From an uncultured Flavobacteriaceae bacterium (GTDB lineage Bacteria; Bacteroidota; Bacteroidia; Flavobacteriales; Flavobacteriaceae): DNA of 64,000 bases. Every line of letters starts with the position of its first letter. The first letter of the stretch is position 1. The position numbers were made by a program, and so were the translations under genes. The stretch spans positions 496,001-560,000 of the forward strand of contig CANMRV010000005.1 of assembly GCA_947500435.1 (NCBI GenBank), read 5' to 3'. Of this stretch, positions 15,887 to 25,388 are shown piece by piece. The notes beneath the pieces were generated by a model. The model had not been told where the DNA came from and ran no database searches. It was given only the letters and a program-made list of their open reading frames with translations.

Positions 15887-17466
15887 TAACGGGAAAAAAC
15901 TATATCGGAAATAGATCAGCGGGGAACGGGACTAAAACCTATAAAACTTTTAATCCCCTCTTGAATATTGAAAACGAGAATGAATTCATTGAGGCAAGTA
16001 CTGAAGAAATCAATGAGGCTGTATTCTTGGCCGCGGATGCCTATATAACGTACAATCAGAAATCAGGTAAAGAAAAAGCTGCTTTCCTAAATGCAATCGC
16101 AGACGGTATTCTCGCTTTGGATGATATTTTGATTCAAACCTATTGTTCTGAATCTGGATTGCCTAAAGGAAGGGCTAAAGGAGAGCGGGGGAGAACAGTT
16201 GGTCAGTTAAGAGCCTTTGCTGCCTTAGTTGAAGAGGGGTCTTGGGTTGATGCTACAATTGATACTGCCATACCGGATAGGGAACCTATGCCCAAAGTTG
16301 ATTTACGAAAAATGATGGTTCCATTGGGCCCAGTCGTTGTTTTTGGTGCTAGCAATTTTCCATTAGCTTTTTCAACTGCGGGTGGTGATACAGCCGCTGC
16401 TTTAGCTGCAGGATGTCCTGTGATAGTAAAATCGCACCCTATGCACGCAGGTACTGGGGAATTGGTGTCCTCGGCAATTATCAAAGCTGCTGAAGCAACA
16501 GGAATGCCAAATGGAGTATTTTCAAATTTAAATAGCAGTGGTATCGAGGTCGGAGTGCAGCTTGTAAAACATCCAATGGTGAAAGCAGTTGGATTTACAG
16601 GAAGTATCAAAGGAGGACGGGCACTTTTCGATTTGGCGGCTCAGCGCGAGGAACCGATTCCCGTTTTTGCGGAAATGGGAAGTATTAATCCCGTTGTAAT
16701 GCTTCCAGAAGCCTTAAATAATAGAGCTGGCGAATTAGCCAAAACCTATGCTGGTTCTATTACGGTGGGGTCAGGACAGTTTTGCACCAATCCTGGGTTA
16801 CTTTTGGGGATCAAGGGAGAAAGCCTCACAAACTTTATCAATATTTTATCCGAAGAAATTGTAAAAATCGAACCTTCATGTATGCTGCATCCTAATATAA
16901 TTGGGGCATACGAAAAAAACAAGCAATCTGCTATTGACCAATCGGGATTAGTGGTAGCTGCGGACTATGGTTCCGAAGTAAGTGTAAATCATGCTAGACA
17001 AGCCATCGTAACTGTAGAGGGACAAACCTTTTTAGAAAATACAAAGTTGCACCATGAGGTTTTTGGTCCGTTTTCTATGGTTGTGCAATGTAAAGACGCC
17101 ACAGAACTTCAAAATATTATTTCAAATCTAGAAGGCCAGTTAACCGGAACTATCATTTCTGATGACAATGAAATTGCCAAATACCCACATGTGATTGCGG
17201 CGCTTCAAAATAGGGTAGGACGGATTATTTTCAATGGAGTTCCTACGGGAGTTGAAGTTTGTCCGTCAATGCAACACGGCGGGCCTTATCCAGCATCTAC
17301 TGATAGTCGGTTTACGGCAGTGGGTACGCAGTCGATAAAAAGATGGGTTAGGCCATTTAGTTACCAAAATTGGCCGAATGACCTATTGCCCAATGAGTTG
17401 AAGAATGCAAATCCCTTAGGAATATTGCGGTCCGTGGACGGAAATCAAAATAGGGATTCTATCTAA
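15883..17466 (+). CDS. Alpha-ketoglutarate semialdehyde dehydrogenase (aldehyde dehydrogenase, NADP-type)
   Basis: 527 aa aldehyde dehydrogenase. Catalytic Cys301 in SGQFCTNPG and Glu264 in VFAEMGSINP; cofactor segment VVFGASNFPLAFSTAGGDTA. Its length and these motifs match 2,5-dioxovalerate (alpha-KG semialdehyde) dehydrogenases, which finish hydroxyproline and non-phosphorylated pentose breakdown by making alpha-ketoglutarate. Start overlaps the DUF1272 stop by 4 bases. Confidence 0.92.
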   Translation: MITGKNYIGNRSAGNGTKTYKTFNPLLNIENENEFIEASTEEINEAVFLAADAYITYNQKSGKEKAAFLNAIADGILALDDILIQTYCSESGLPKGRAKGERGRTVGQLRAFAALVEEGSWVDATIDTAIPDREPMPKVDLRKMMVPLGPVVVFGASNFPLAFSTAGGDTAAALAAGCPVIVKSHPMHAGTGELVSSAIIKAAEATGMPNGVFSNLNSSGIEVGVQLVKHPMVKAVGFTGSIKGGRALFDLAAQREEPIPVFAEMGSINPVVMLPEALNNRAGELAKTYAGSITVGSGQFCTNPGLLLGIKGESLTNFINILSEEIVKIEPSCMLHPNIIGAYEKNKQSAIDQSGLVVAADYGSEVSVNHARQAIVTVEGQTFLENTKLHHEVFGPFSMVVQCKDATELQNIISNLEGQLTGTIISDDNEIAKYPHVIAALQNRVGRIIFNGVPTGVEVCPSMQHGGPYPASTDSRFTAVGTQSIKRWVRPFSYQNWPNDLLPNELKNANPLGILRSVDGNQNRDSI

Positions 17467-17475
17467 TTCTTTTTT

Positions 17476-18483
17476 ATGGGGAAAAGCGTATTCACCTGTA
17501 TTGATGCCCATACTTGTGGTAATCCGGTTAGAGTTGTGAAGGAAGGTGGCCCTGATCTTCATGGGGCTACAATGAGCGAAAAACGGCAACACTTTCTCAA
17601 AGAGTATGATTGGATTCGAAAAGGATTGATGTTCGAACCGCGCGGGCATGATATGATGAGCGGCAGTATTTTTTATCCACCCGCAAATACTGAAAATGAT
17701 TTTGGAATTCTATTTATAGAAACCAGTGGATGTTTACCTATGTGTGGACATGGTACTATTGGTGCTATAACCATAGGAATTGAGGAAGGATTGATTCACC
17801 CTAAAACTCCTGGTAAAGTCCGAATGGAAACTCCTGCTGGTTTAGTGCATATAGACTATCAGCAAACAGGAAGTAAAGTAGATTGGGTAAAGTTGACCAA
17901 TGTAAAAGCATATTTGGCAGCTTCAGAGCTAACAGTTGATTGTGAAGAATTGGGAGAGTTAGTTTTTGATGTTTCCTATGGAGGGAATTTCTATGCCATC
18001 GTAGATCCACAGAAAAGCTTTTCAGGGATTCAAGATTACACAGCAAGTAAGCTTATACAATACAGTCAGGAAATCCGAAAGAAAATCAATCTAATATATC
18101 GTGATAAATTCATCCACCCAGATGATGATACTATTCGTGATGTTAGTCATATCTTATGGACTGGCGATACGATTTCCTCAGAAGCAACAGCTCGTAATGC
18201 TGTGTTTTACGGAGATAAGGCAATAGACCGTTCCCCTTGTGGTACAGGTACCTCCGCAAGGATGGCACAATGGCATGCAAAAGGCAAGTTGAAAGTTAGG
18301 GAAGCGTTCGTACATGAAAGTTTTATTGGATCTAAGTTTATTGGCCGTGTTGAGGAAGAGACCACTTTAGACGAAATGAAAGCCATTATACCTAGTATTC
18401 AAGGTTGGGCAAAAATTTACGGACATAACACAATCAGTATTGACGACGACGATCCGTATGCACACGGATTTCAAGTGATTTAA
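17476..18483 (+). CDS. 4-hydroxyproline 2-epimerase (proline racemase family)
   Basis: 335 aa. Both catalytic cysteines of the racemase/epimerase type are present: Cys90 in LPMCGHGTIG and Cys255 in DRSPCGTGTS. The dehydratase members replace one of these, so epimerisation of trans-4-hydroxy-L-proline to cis-4-hydroxy-D-proline is the likely reaction; proline racemase is the alternative. HTCGNPVRVV near the start is typical. It lies 9 bases after the dehydrogenase gene and 1 base before the next gene. Confidence 0.93.
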   Translation: MGKSVFTCIDAHTCGNPVRVVKEGGPDLHGATMSEKRQHFLKEYDWIRKGLMFEPRGHDMMSGSIFYPPANTENDFGILFIETSGCLPMCGHGTIGAITIGIEEGLIHPKTPGKVRMETPAGLVHIDYQQTGSKVDWVKLTNVKAYLAASELTVDCEELGELVFDVSYGGNFYAIVDPQKSFSGIQDYTASKLIQYSQEIRKKINLIYRDKFIHPDDDTIRDVSHILWTGDTISSEATARNAVFYGDKAIDRSPCGTGTSARMAQWHAKGKLKVREAFVHESFIGSKFIGRVEEETTLDEMKAIIPSIQGWAKIYGHNTISIDDDDPYAHGFQVI

Positions 18484-18484
18484 A

Positions 18485-19735
18485 ATGAGTAGACGTATCA
18501 TAATCATTGGTGGCGGAATAGTTGGATTGAGCTCCGCCTATTTTCTTCAAAAGGAAGGTCATCAGGTAACCGTTATCGACAAATCGGATATTACTTCAGG
18601 TGCATCCTTCGTAAACGCAGGATATTTGACCCCCAGCCATATTATTCCCATGGCCTCACCTGGTAAAATTACTCAGGGGCTCAAATGGATGTTCAATTCC
18701 GCAAGCCCATTTTATATGAAACCACGCTGGGATATGGATTTTTTCAAGTGGTCTTGGTACTTCAAAAAATCATCGACGAACGCTAAGGTTGAAAAAGCAA
18801 TTCCCGTTATTAAGGATGTAAACCTGTTAAGTCGGGATTTATTCGAAGGAATTAAAGCTTCCGGAGACTTAGGTGATTTTCAGTTAGAGCGCAAAGGCTT
18901 GTTAATGATTTATAAAACCCAAGCTTCCTATGAACATGAAATGGAAGTTGCTCAAAAAGCAAGTTTTCTTGGACTAGAAGTTAATGAACTTAACAAATCA
19001 CAACTTTCTGAAATTGAACCGAACATCAATATCGATGCCGAAGGGGCTATTCATTATGAATGTGATGGACATACAACTCCCACGGAAATAATGCCCAAAA
19101 TGCTCCAATATTTAAAAAACGTAGGAGTTGATATTCGAACGAATGAAGAAGTTTTGGATTTGTCTTTAAACAATGGTCAAATCAAAGAAATCAAAACATC
19201 CAAAGGAAACATTTGGGCTGATGAAGTTGTTTTAGCAGCTGGCTCGTGGACGGGAATGTTGTCAAAAAAATTAAACATTCAACTACCATTACAAGCAGGT
19301 AAAGGGTATCGAATTAATGTAAAAAGACCCCTAGGTATCAATATGCCAGCGGTACTTATGGAGTCGAATATGGCAGTAACTCCAATGAAAGGATTTACCC
19401 GTTTTGCAGGAACCATGGAGTTTTCGGGTATTAATGATACTATTCGAAAGGAACGGGTGGAAGCAATTGCAGCCGGAGCTCAAAAGTATTACCCCGAATT
19501 AGAAATAACAGCTGAAGAAAAATCTCAAGCAAAATCAGGTATGCGGCCGGTTACCCCAGATGGACTGCCGTATATTGGCAGATCATCAAAAATCAAGAAC
19601 CTGACCTTTGCTACAGGTCATGCTATGATGGGCTGGAGTCTGGGTCCCGCAACCGGAAAATTGGTGGCTGAAATTATTGATGACAAGAAAACTTCAATGG
19701 ATATAATGGCTTTCAACCCAAATCGAAAGTTTTAG
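18485..19735 (+). CDS. FAD-dependent D-amino acid dehydrogenase, probable D-hydroxyproline dehydrogenase
   Basis: 416 aa DAO/DadA family. FAD-binding IIIIGGGIVGLSSAY at residues 4-18 and a C-terminal GLPYIGRSS...FATGHAMMGWSLGP region. By context it oxidises cis-4-hydroxy-D-proline to the pyrroline that the first gene product deaminates. Last gene of the operon; its stop abuts the stop of the convergent NTF2-like gene with no spacer. Confidence 0.9.
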   Translation: MSRRIIIIGGGIVGLSSAYFLQKEGHQVTVIDKSDITSGASFVNAGYLTPSHIIPMASPGKITQGLKWMFNSASPFYMKPRWDMDFFKWSWYFKKSSTNAKVEKAIPVIKDVNLLSRDLFEGIKASGDLGDFQLERKGLLMIYKTQASYEHEMEVAQKASFLGLEVNELNKSQLSEIEPNINIDAEGAIHYECDGHTTPTEIMPKMLQYLKNVGVDIRTNEEVLDLSLNNGQIKEIKTSKGNIWADEVVLAAGSWTGMLSKKLNIQLPLQAGKGYRINVKRPLGINMPAVLMESNMAVTPMKGFTRFAGTMEFSGINDTIRKERVEAIAAGAQKYYPELEITAEEKSQAKSGMRPVTPDGLPYIGRSSKIKNLTFATGHAMMGWSLGPATGKLVAEIIDDKKTSMDIMAFNPNRKF

Positions 19736-20170
19736 CTAACAAGAAGAATCCCCAATAATCTTCCACTCCCCATTGATTCTTTTAAACACAATCATAAAAG
19801 TACCGTTGGCATCACCAGCTTCTCGTGTTAGAAAGTAGCTTCCCATTACCCAATAGGCATCTTTATTTATTTGGGTAATATTCGCGATTTCAAAATTCAG
19901 CTTTCCGGTTTCTTTTGTAGTTGGATAATTCCTTTTGTAATTGGCCAAGGTTGTTTGCCATCCTTTGCTAATTTTTCCTCTGCTGAAATAAGTAAGTTCT
20001 TCAGATTCCCAATAGCCCGACATAAATCCTTCCAAATCATTTTCAGACCAAGCTTTTTGCTGTTGGTCAAGAATGGACCGAATGACCGCCACATCATCAG
20101 TAGCAGTTGGTTGGGTGGTTTTACAAGAGAATACAAATAGGAGCAGTAGAATAGGAAGGATGGTTTTCAT
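19736..20170 (-). CDS. NTF2/SnoaL-like (DUF4440-type) lipoprotein
   Basis: 144 aa from the ATG at 20170. An in-frame TTG seven codons earlier is less likely because MKTILPILLLLFVFSC is itself a complete lipoprotein signal. The mature protein (VIRSILDQQQKAWSENDLEGFMSGYW to FKRINGEWKIIGDSSC) is a typical small cone-shaped NTF2-like domain. Role unknown; ligand binding or a minor enzymatic role is possible. Confidence 0.82.
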   Translation of the reverse strand: MKTILPILLLLFVFSCKTTQPTATDDVAVIRSILDQQQKAWSENDLEGFMSGYWESEELTYFSRGKISKGWQTTLANYKRNYPTTKETGKLNFEIANITQINKDAYWVMGSYFLTREAGDANGTFMIVFKRINGEWKIIGDSSC

Positions 20171-20215
20171 AAGTTGATACTTTAGATGCAATGAAAGTAC
20201 AAAATCTTAAAAACA

Positions 20216-20244
20216 AAAAGCCCCAACAAAAGGTCGAGGCTTTT
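20216..20244 (-). terminator. Weak hairpin, possible terminator or attenuator
   Basis: AAAAGCC (20216-20222) and GGCTTTT (20238-20244). It lies after the Bax inhibitor-like gene on the minus strand. The stem is short with a large loop. Confidence 0.45.
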
Positions 20245-20265
20245 AATATATAAATGTGAGACTAG

Positions 20266-20973
20266 TTAATCACTTGACAGAATACTTAGAATATACCAGA
20301 ACAACAACATTAACGATGCAAATAAACCTAGAGAGGCCGCGACATGCTGATCTTCTTGATATTTGTGAATCATATTCGAAGTTTGATATAAAATGGAACC
20401 GGAGGCCAAAACCACCATTCCGACGCTAAACCAAAGTCCGAGATTAAAACCGAATAAAGTTCCCGCTACGATTAATCCTATAGCGATAAAACCTCCCAAG
20501 GTTAGTGCAGACTTCATAAATGAAAAATCTTTTTTAGTTAGAAAAACGATAGCAGATAGTCCCGTAAACAGGCACAAAGTCAAAATTGCAGCTTGATTTA
20601 GAATATCAAAAGCGCCACCTTCAGCCATCATCATCGCTATAAAAATCAGCGGAATGAAAATAAAAGCTTCAGCCACGACGTATAGAATCAAACCCGCATA
20701 GTGCATATTTGTGTTATTGCTGCTAAGCGCCATTTTTTCTGCATAATTGGTAACTAACATAAATCCGCCTAAAAGTAACAACCAACTTACGCCGCCAGTA
20801 AGTGATAGTGCAAGTTCTACAATTGCATCAATTTGAAAGAATAAGGTCTCAACGAGAATAAATAGAAGTACCGCACCGGCTAAATGGGCATATGTTTTTT
20901 TGTAAAACGCGACTCTTGCTTCGTCGGTAAGGTGACTTACCATTGGGGAATTGGGCATTTGATGATTTTCCAT
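20266..20973 (-). CDS. Bax inhibitor-1 / YccA family membrane protein
   Basis: 235 aa with about seven hydrophobic helices after a short N-terminal tail (DEARVAFYKKTYAHLAGAV). It fits the BI-1 family of membrane proteins; bacterial members such as YetJ are pH-sensitive calcium leak channels and YccA is an FtsH modulator. Either role is only family-level here. Monocistronic by layout. Confidence 0.88.
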   Translation of the reverse strand: MENHQMPNSPMVSHLTDEARVAFYKKTYAHLAGAVLLFILVETLFFQIDAIVELALSLTGGVSWLLLLGGFMLVTNYAEKMALSSNNTNMHYAGLILYVVAEAFIFIPLIFIAMMMAEGGAFDILNQAAILTLCLFTGLSAIVFLTKKDFSFMKSALTLGGFIAIGLIVAGTLFGFNLGLWFSVGMVVLASGSILYQTSNMIHKYQEDQHVAASLGLFASLMLLFWYILSILSSD

Positions 20974-21147
20974 AAGGATAAGGGTTTAGGGTTTTGTTGT
21001 TTAAAAAATAGGAAACGCTACTATGCCAGATTAAATTTTACATTTCGGATGAACAACCTATTTTTTCGATTTATTCCCTTGAATAGCTTGAAGAACTACA
21101 TTTTAACGGATTTCTTTAGTATCTTGTTTTATCAACCATCCTAAGAA

Positions 21148-22731
21148 ATGAATCGTTTTTACTACCAATCTGGAATCTTTGTTTTTTTATTTTTCGGAGT
21201 TCTTTTTTCTATACCCGTTTCTGCACAAACGGAAGAGGATTCAAATGAAAACCCCAATATTTTATTTATCCTTTCTGATGACCATACTTCGCAAGCTTGG
21301 GGAATTTATGGTGGTCCGTTGACCGAATACGTAAAGAACGATAATATCAAACGCCTCGCCGAGGAAGGAACAGTTCTGAACAATGCCTTCTGCACTAACA
21401 GTATTTGCACGCCAAGTCGAGGAAGTATCCTAACAGGACAATATAGTCACATCAACCAGGTGTATACATTGAACGAACCTTTGCCAAAAGGACACCCGAA
21501 TATTGCCAAAACCTTTTCCGAAAACGGATACCAGACCGCCATTATTGGTAAATGGCATTTGGTGGGGCAACCAGAAGGTTTTGATTATTTCAATGTGTTG
21601 CCAGGGCAGGGTCGTTATTGGAATCCGATTTTAAAAAGCAAAGAAGGTTGGGGGGATGGATATGATGCATCCAAAGGGAAAGAGTACAAAGGCTTTTCCA
21701 CGGATGTCATTACCGATTTAACCATTGAGCACCTGGAGCAACGTGATGCCTCAAAACCTTTTTTGATGTTCTGTAATTTCAAAGCTACTCATGAACCTTT
21801 TGACTACCCAGAACGGTTTAAGGATTTGTATGTTGATACGGAAATTCCCGCTCCTGAATCTTTATTTGATTTTAGCCCAGAAACTACTGGACGCACTTTT
21901 GTTGGTCAAAAATTAGAGAAGCTAGGCACACGTTGGGACAATGCCACAAAAGATCCTGAGAATTGGTGGACGACCTATCCTGGACTTCCATATCATCTTG
22001 ATGGTCTAGATAGTATTCAGAAGCGAAAGAAAATCCATCAAAAATTAGTCAAGGATTTTATGCGTTGCGGAGCTGCCATTGATGACAATATTGGAAAGCT
22101 CTTAGATTATTTAGAAGCAGAAGGTATTGCCGATAATACCATAGTGGTGTACACGGCCGATCAAGGCTATTTTCTCGGAGAACATGGTTTTTTTGACAAG
22201 CGCATGATTTATGAAGAATCTCTTCGAATGCCTTTCGTAATCCGTTATCCTAAGGAAATTAGAGGCGGACAGCGTATTGACGATATCATTCTCAATATTG
22301 ATTTTCCGGCCCTTCTTGCTGATTATGCAGGAATTGAAAGGCCTGAGTATATGCAAGGGCAAAGTTTTCGGGAGAATTTGAAAGGTAATACTCCAGAGAA
22401 TTGGCGAAAACAAATGTATTATCGCTATTGGTTACATCACCCTGAAAGACCTGCGCACTTCGGTATTCGTAATGAACGATACAAGTTGGCTTTTTTCTAC
22501 GGACAACCCTTGGACAAAAAAGGAACAAACAAAGAGACCACAGAACCGGCTTGGGAGTTCTTCGATTTACAAGAAGACCCAAAGGAGCTTCGTAACGCCT
22601 TTACCGATACCAAATATGCCGATGTTATTTCAAAAATGAAGGTGGGGCTGTTAAAAGAGCGCAGAAAGTATCTGGACGAAGACAAAGATTCGGAAGTGAT
22701 GCAAACCATTCTTAAAAATGAGTTTGAATAG
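21148..22731 (+). CDS. Secreted sulfatase (S1 family, Cys-type)
   Basis: 527 aa. Signal peptide ending VSAQ near residue 27. The sulfatase signature CTPSRGSILTG starts at Cys87, the residue converted to formylglycine by an activating enzyme that is not in this window. Metal ligands Asp44/Asp45 (LSDDHTSQAWG) and a later YTADQGYFLGEHG; GKWHL carries the substrate-sulfate contacts. It desulfates a glycan or aryl sulfate; no SusC/SusD pair or glycoside hydrolase adjoins it, so the glycan is not indicated. Confidence 0.93.
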   Translation: MNRFYYQSGIFVFLFFGVLFSIPVSAQTEEDSNENPNILFILSDDHTSQAWGIYGGPLTEYVKNDNIKRLAEEGTVLNNAFCTNSICTPSRGSILTGQYSHINQVYTLNEPLPKGHPNIAKTFSENGYQTAIIGKWHLVGQPEGFDYFNVLPGQGRYWNPILKSKEGWGDGYDASKGKEYKGFSTDVITDLTIEHLEQRDASKPFLMFCNFKATHEPFDYPERFKDLYVDTEIPAPESLFDFSPETTGRTFVGQKLEKLGTRWDNATKDPENWWTTYPGLPYHLDGLDSIQKRKKIHQKLVKDFMRCGAAIDDNIGKLLDYLEAEGIADNTIVVYTADQGYFLGEHGFFDKRMIYEESLRMPFVIRYPKEIRGGQRIDDIILNIDFPALLADYAGIERPEYMQGQSFRENLKGNTPENWRKQMYYRYWLHHPERPAHFGIRNERYKLAFFYGQPLDKKGTNKETTEPAWEFFDLQEDPKELRNAFTDTKYADVISKMKVGLLKERRKYLDEDKDSEVMQTILKNEFE

Positions 22732-22746
22732 AAATATTATTTTCTT

Positions 22747-22788
22747 CAGTAATCAGTAATCAGTAATCAGTAATCAGTAATCAGTAAT
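22747..22788. repeat. Perfect tandem heptamer (CAGTAAT) x 6 in front of the FAH gene
   Basis: Six exact copies of CAGTAAT fill 42 of the 60 bases between the sulfatase stop and the next ATG, ending 3 bases before that ATG. Because 7 is not a multiple of 3, the embedded TAA falls in all three frames. Copy number could change by slippage. Confidence 0.97.
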
Positions 22789-22791
22789 TCA

Positions 22792-23622
22792 ATGCGTATC
22801 TATAAAATCAAAGCAGGGGCCGTAATAGAAAACGAAAATCAATTTTTCACTATGGATATTGATGATTGGGATGCATTTCTGAACCGAACTAATTTGTATC
22901 GGTCTGTGTTAAATGACTTGGTCGGTTTAACCGAAGTGGATGATGTGAACCTTGATACTTTGGAAATTCCCATGGGGACTCAAGAAATTTGGGCTTCTGG
23001 AGTGACCTATATGAGAAGTAAAGAAGCTCGTATGGAAGAATCAAAAGATGCTGGTGGAGGTACTTTCTATGATAGGGTGTATGACGCCGAGCGTCCCGAA
23101 CTATTCTTTAAAGCAACTGCACAGCGAGCAGTATCACATCATGGTACCGTTCGCATTCGCAAAGATTCTGATTGGAATGTTCCGGAGCCCGAACTGACCC
23201 TTTTGGTGAGTTCAGAGGGCACTATTGAAGGTTACACAATTGGTAATGATATGAGTTCCCGAAGTATAGAAGGGGAAAACCCTTTGTATCTGCCGCAGGC
23301 GAAGACTTATGAGGGTTGTGCCGCTTTAGGACCTTGTATTTATGTTTCCGATAGTCCTATAGATTCCGGAACGATGATTTCTTTGGATATTCTGCGCAAA
23401 GGAAAGACTGTTTTCTCAGGAGAAGTATCGATCAACACAATGAAACGCAAACACCAAGAATTGGTAGATTATTTATTTCGGGAATGTAATTTTCCTCAAG
23501 GTTGTTTTCTAATGACGGGAACAGGAATTATTCCGCCAGACGAATTTACTTTACAAGTAGGGGATGAGACCCGAATTACCATTGAAGGTATTGGAACCTT
23601 GGTGAATACGGTTGGGAGGTGA
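22792..23622 (+). CDS. Fumarylacetoacetate hydrolase-family protein, probable 2-keto-3-deoxy sugar acid dehydratase
   Basis: 276 aa. Metal-binding Glu132/Glu134 in VPEPELTLLV; the run GNDMSSRSIEGENPLYLPQ with AKTYEGCAALGP resembles 2-keto-3-deoxy-D-arabinonate dehydratases, which yield alpha-ketoglutarate semialdehyde. Other FAH-family reactions are possible. It follows the sulfatase gene by 60 bases, most of which is a heptamer repeat that occupies the normal ribosome-binding region. Confidence 0.85.
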   Translation: MRIYKIKAGAVIENENQFFTMDIDDWDAFLNRTNLYRSVLNDLVGLTEVDDVNLDTLEIPMGTQEIWASGVTYMRSKEARMEESKDAGGGTFYDRVYDAERPELFFKATAQRAVSHHGTVRIRKDSDWNVPEPELTLLVSSEGTIEGYTIGNDMSSRSIEGENPLYLPQAKTYEGCAALGPCIYVSDSPIDSGTMISLDILRKGKTVFSGEVSINTMKRKHQELVDYLFRECNFPQGCFLMTGTGIIPPDEFTLQVGDETRITIEGIGTLVNTVGR

Positions 23623-23625
23623 TTT

Positions 23626-25314
23626 TTAGACCACAGTTTTTTGTTTTGAAACCAATCGGGCCTTCTTTACCTCCATTTTCTTCAACATCCAATCTGGGTA
23701 ATCAGAAGGGTCTTCTGCTTCATAAATTTGTAGAAACTGGTCTTCCTGAGGTTCTTTAAGTTCGTCTGGGTGACAGCCTAAAATTTGGGCTGCAGTGTCT
23801 ACTCCAGAGTGACTGGCTCCTGCAACACCATGAGATAGAATACTTGCTCCACATAGATAAAGATTTTCAATTTCACTTTTTGCCTTAAATGCAAATGGAC
23901 CGATATGCTTTAAACTCTTTTCCGTTCCGTAGACGTTACCTTCTGTGGTATTGATATAATATTCGTTGGTGATTGGTGTGCCCAATTCTTTATGAACTAT
24001 ATGATTGCCAATGCCGGGAACAGCTTTTTCGAGGCCTTTCAACATTTTCTTGGTAAGATGCTCTTTAAAGGCAAGGTATTCCGGAGAGCGTTGCGCATCC
24101 TCATCTTTGTATTTTTTAAAGGGTTCATAGCCGACAAAGGTAATCACCTCTAAAGTATGGTGCTTTCCATCAAAACTTATCGGGTCTTTTAGAGTTGTGC
24201 AACTAATGAACATGCCTACAAAAGGATCGTCAGAAGTTAAGTTCGAACTCATTGATTCATCGTAGTAATCATCCTGGTCTTTATCGGGCATCATCCAGAT
24301 ATTTCCTGAATCCAAACCTGCCGCTACAACATCCATATCTACTGTCAAAAACAGCATTAGGGATGTACAGCTGTAAATGGTCTTTTCCAGCTTCTTTTGC
24401 AGTTTGTTACTAAGATGTTCTTTTCCGATTAGGTCATTATAGGTAATTCCAACATCTGCGTTGGAAATGATTTGATTGGCAAATAGTTGTTGTCCATTTT
24501 CCAATTCTACACCAACAGCTTTTTTCTGTTCGGTTCCTTCTAGAAGAACGCGTTTGACGCCTTTGCTTGTCCAAACTTCGCCATTGTGTTTTTTAATCGC
24601 ATTGGTCATAGCTTTAATAAGAGCGCCACCGCCACCTACAGGGTAATATCCCCCATAAAAATAATGGAACATCAAAGCGGAATGCAGAACGAAAGCGGCT
24701 TTTCGCGGTTGAACCCCATGATCACCACATTGAATGTTCAGGATATTTTTTAGCAAAGGGTCTTTAATATGCCAATTGATAACCCTACGTAGATTGAACA
24801 ATCCGTATTTTCCAAAATGTCGGGTTTTATAGGGAATGGTCAATTTTTGCCAAAAGCCCTTAAAATAGGGGAGTGAGTATAGTTCTTCGCTCACTTTGCG
24901 AATCAGCCCAAGGTACTTTTTGATTCTTTTTTCTTCCTTTGGAAAACGCTCGCATAAACGTGAAACCAATAACTCGGGATTTGCTGGAAAATCAAAACGA
25001 TGCTCCCCAATATGAACATGTTCATAGGCATCAGGGTTCATCCTAAAAAAAGCCAAATCATTGGCTATACCTAATCCGCGATAGAGGTTGTTTGTAGCTT
25101 CTCCTTCACCGCATAGTCCCACATAATGAACACCAGGAGTAAAACGATGTCCGTTTAGGTAGAAGCTATGACACCAACCTCCAGGGACGTCATGTTGCTC
25201 AAGCACAAGGACTTTTTGTCCAGCTCTTGATAAACATATAGCCGCTGCAAGTCCGCCTGCACCTGAACCGATTATAATAGTATCGTATGTTTTTTGGGAA
25301 TTTTCTAAGGGCAT
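23626..25314 (-). CDS. CrtI / retinol-saturase-like FAD oxidoreductase
   Basis: 562 aa. N-terminal FAD motif TIIIGSGAGGLAAAICLSRAG with VLVLEQHDVPGGWCHSF, and C-terminal LYLCGASILSHGVAGASHSG, as in phytoene desaturase, carotene isomerase and all-trans-retinol 13,14-reductase relatives. A lipid or isoprenoid substrate is likely; no other carotenoid genes are nearby, so the real reaction is open. Convergent with the FAH gene (3-base gap). Confidence 0.87.
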   Translation of the reverse strand: MPLENSQKTYDTIIIGSGAGGLAAAICLSRAGQKVLVLEQHDVPGGWCHSFYLNGHRFTPGVHYVGLCGEGEATNNLYRGLGIANDLAFFRMNPDAYEHVHIGEHRFDFPANPELLVSRLCERFPKEEKRIKKYLGLIRKVSEELYSLPYFKGFWQKLTIPYKTRHFGKYGLFNLRRVINWHIKDPLLKNILNIQCGDHGVQPRKAAFVLHSALMFHYFYGGYYPVGGGGALIKAMTNAIKKHNGEVWTSKGVKRVLLEGTEQKKAVGVELENGQQLFANQIISNADVGITYNDLIGKEHLSNKLQKKLEKTIYSCTSLMLFLTVDMDVVAAGLDSGNIWMMPDKDQDDYYDESMSSNLTSDDPFVGMFISCTTLKDPISFDGKHHTLEVITFVGYEPFKKYKDEDAQRSPEYLAFKEHLTKKMLKGLEKAVPGIGNHIVHKELGTPITNEYYINTTEGNVYGTEKSLKHIGPFAFKAKSEIENLYLCGASILSHGVAGASHSGVDTAAQILGCHPDELKEPQEDQFLQIYEAEDPSDYPDWMLKKMEVKKARLVSKQKTVV

Positions 25315-25388
25315 TAAATTCTCTTTTTCATTTCGAAGATAACAAGAAAAAGATTAGGAATTCAATAGGGAAGCGATGCTAGTTATTC

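Noticed and set aside
16203..16610. 135-codon open frame on the minus strand inside the aldehyde dehydrogenase gene
   Set aside because: Mirror of a conserved catalytic region; composition is a reverse-strand artefact.
20884..21144. 86-codon plus-strand frame between the Bax inhibitor-like gene and the sulfatase
   Set aside because: Overlaps the 5' end of the Bax inhibitor-like gene on the other strand and has no recognisable domain.
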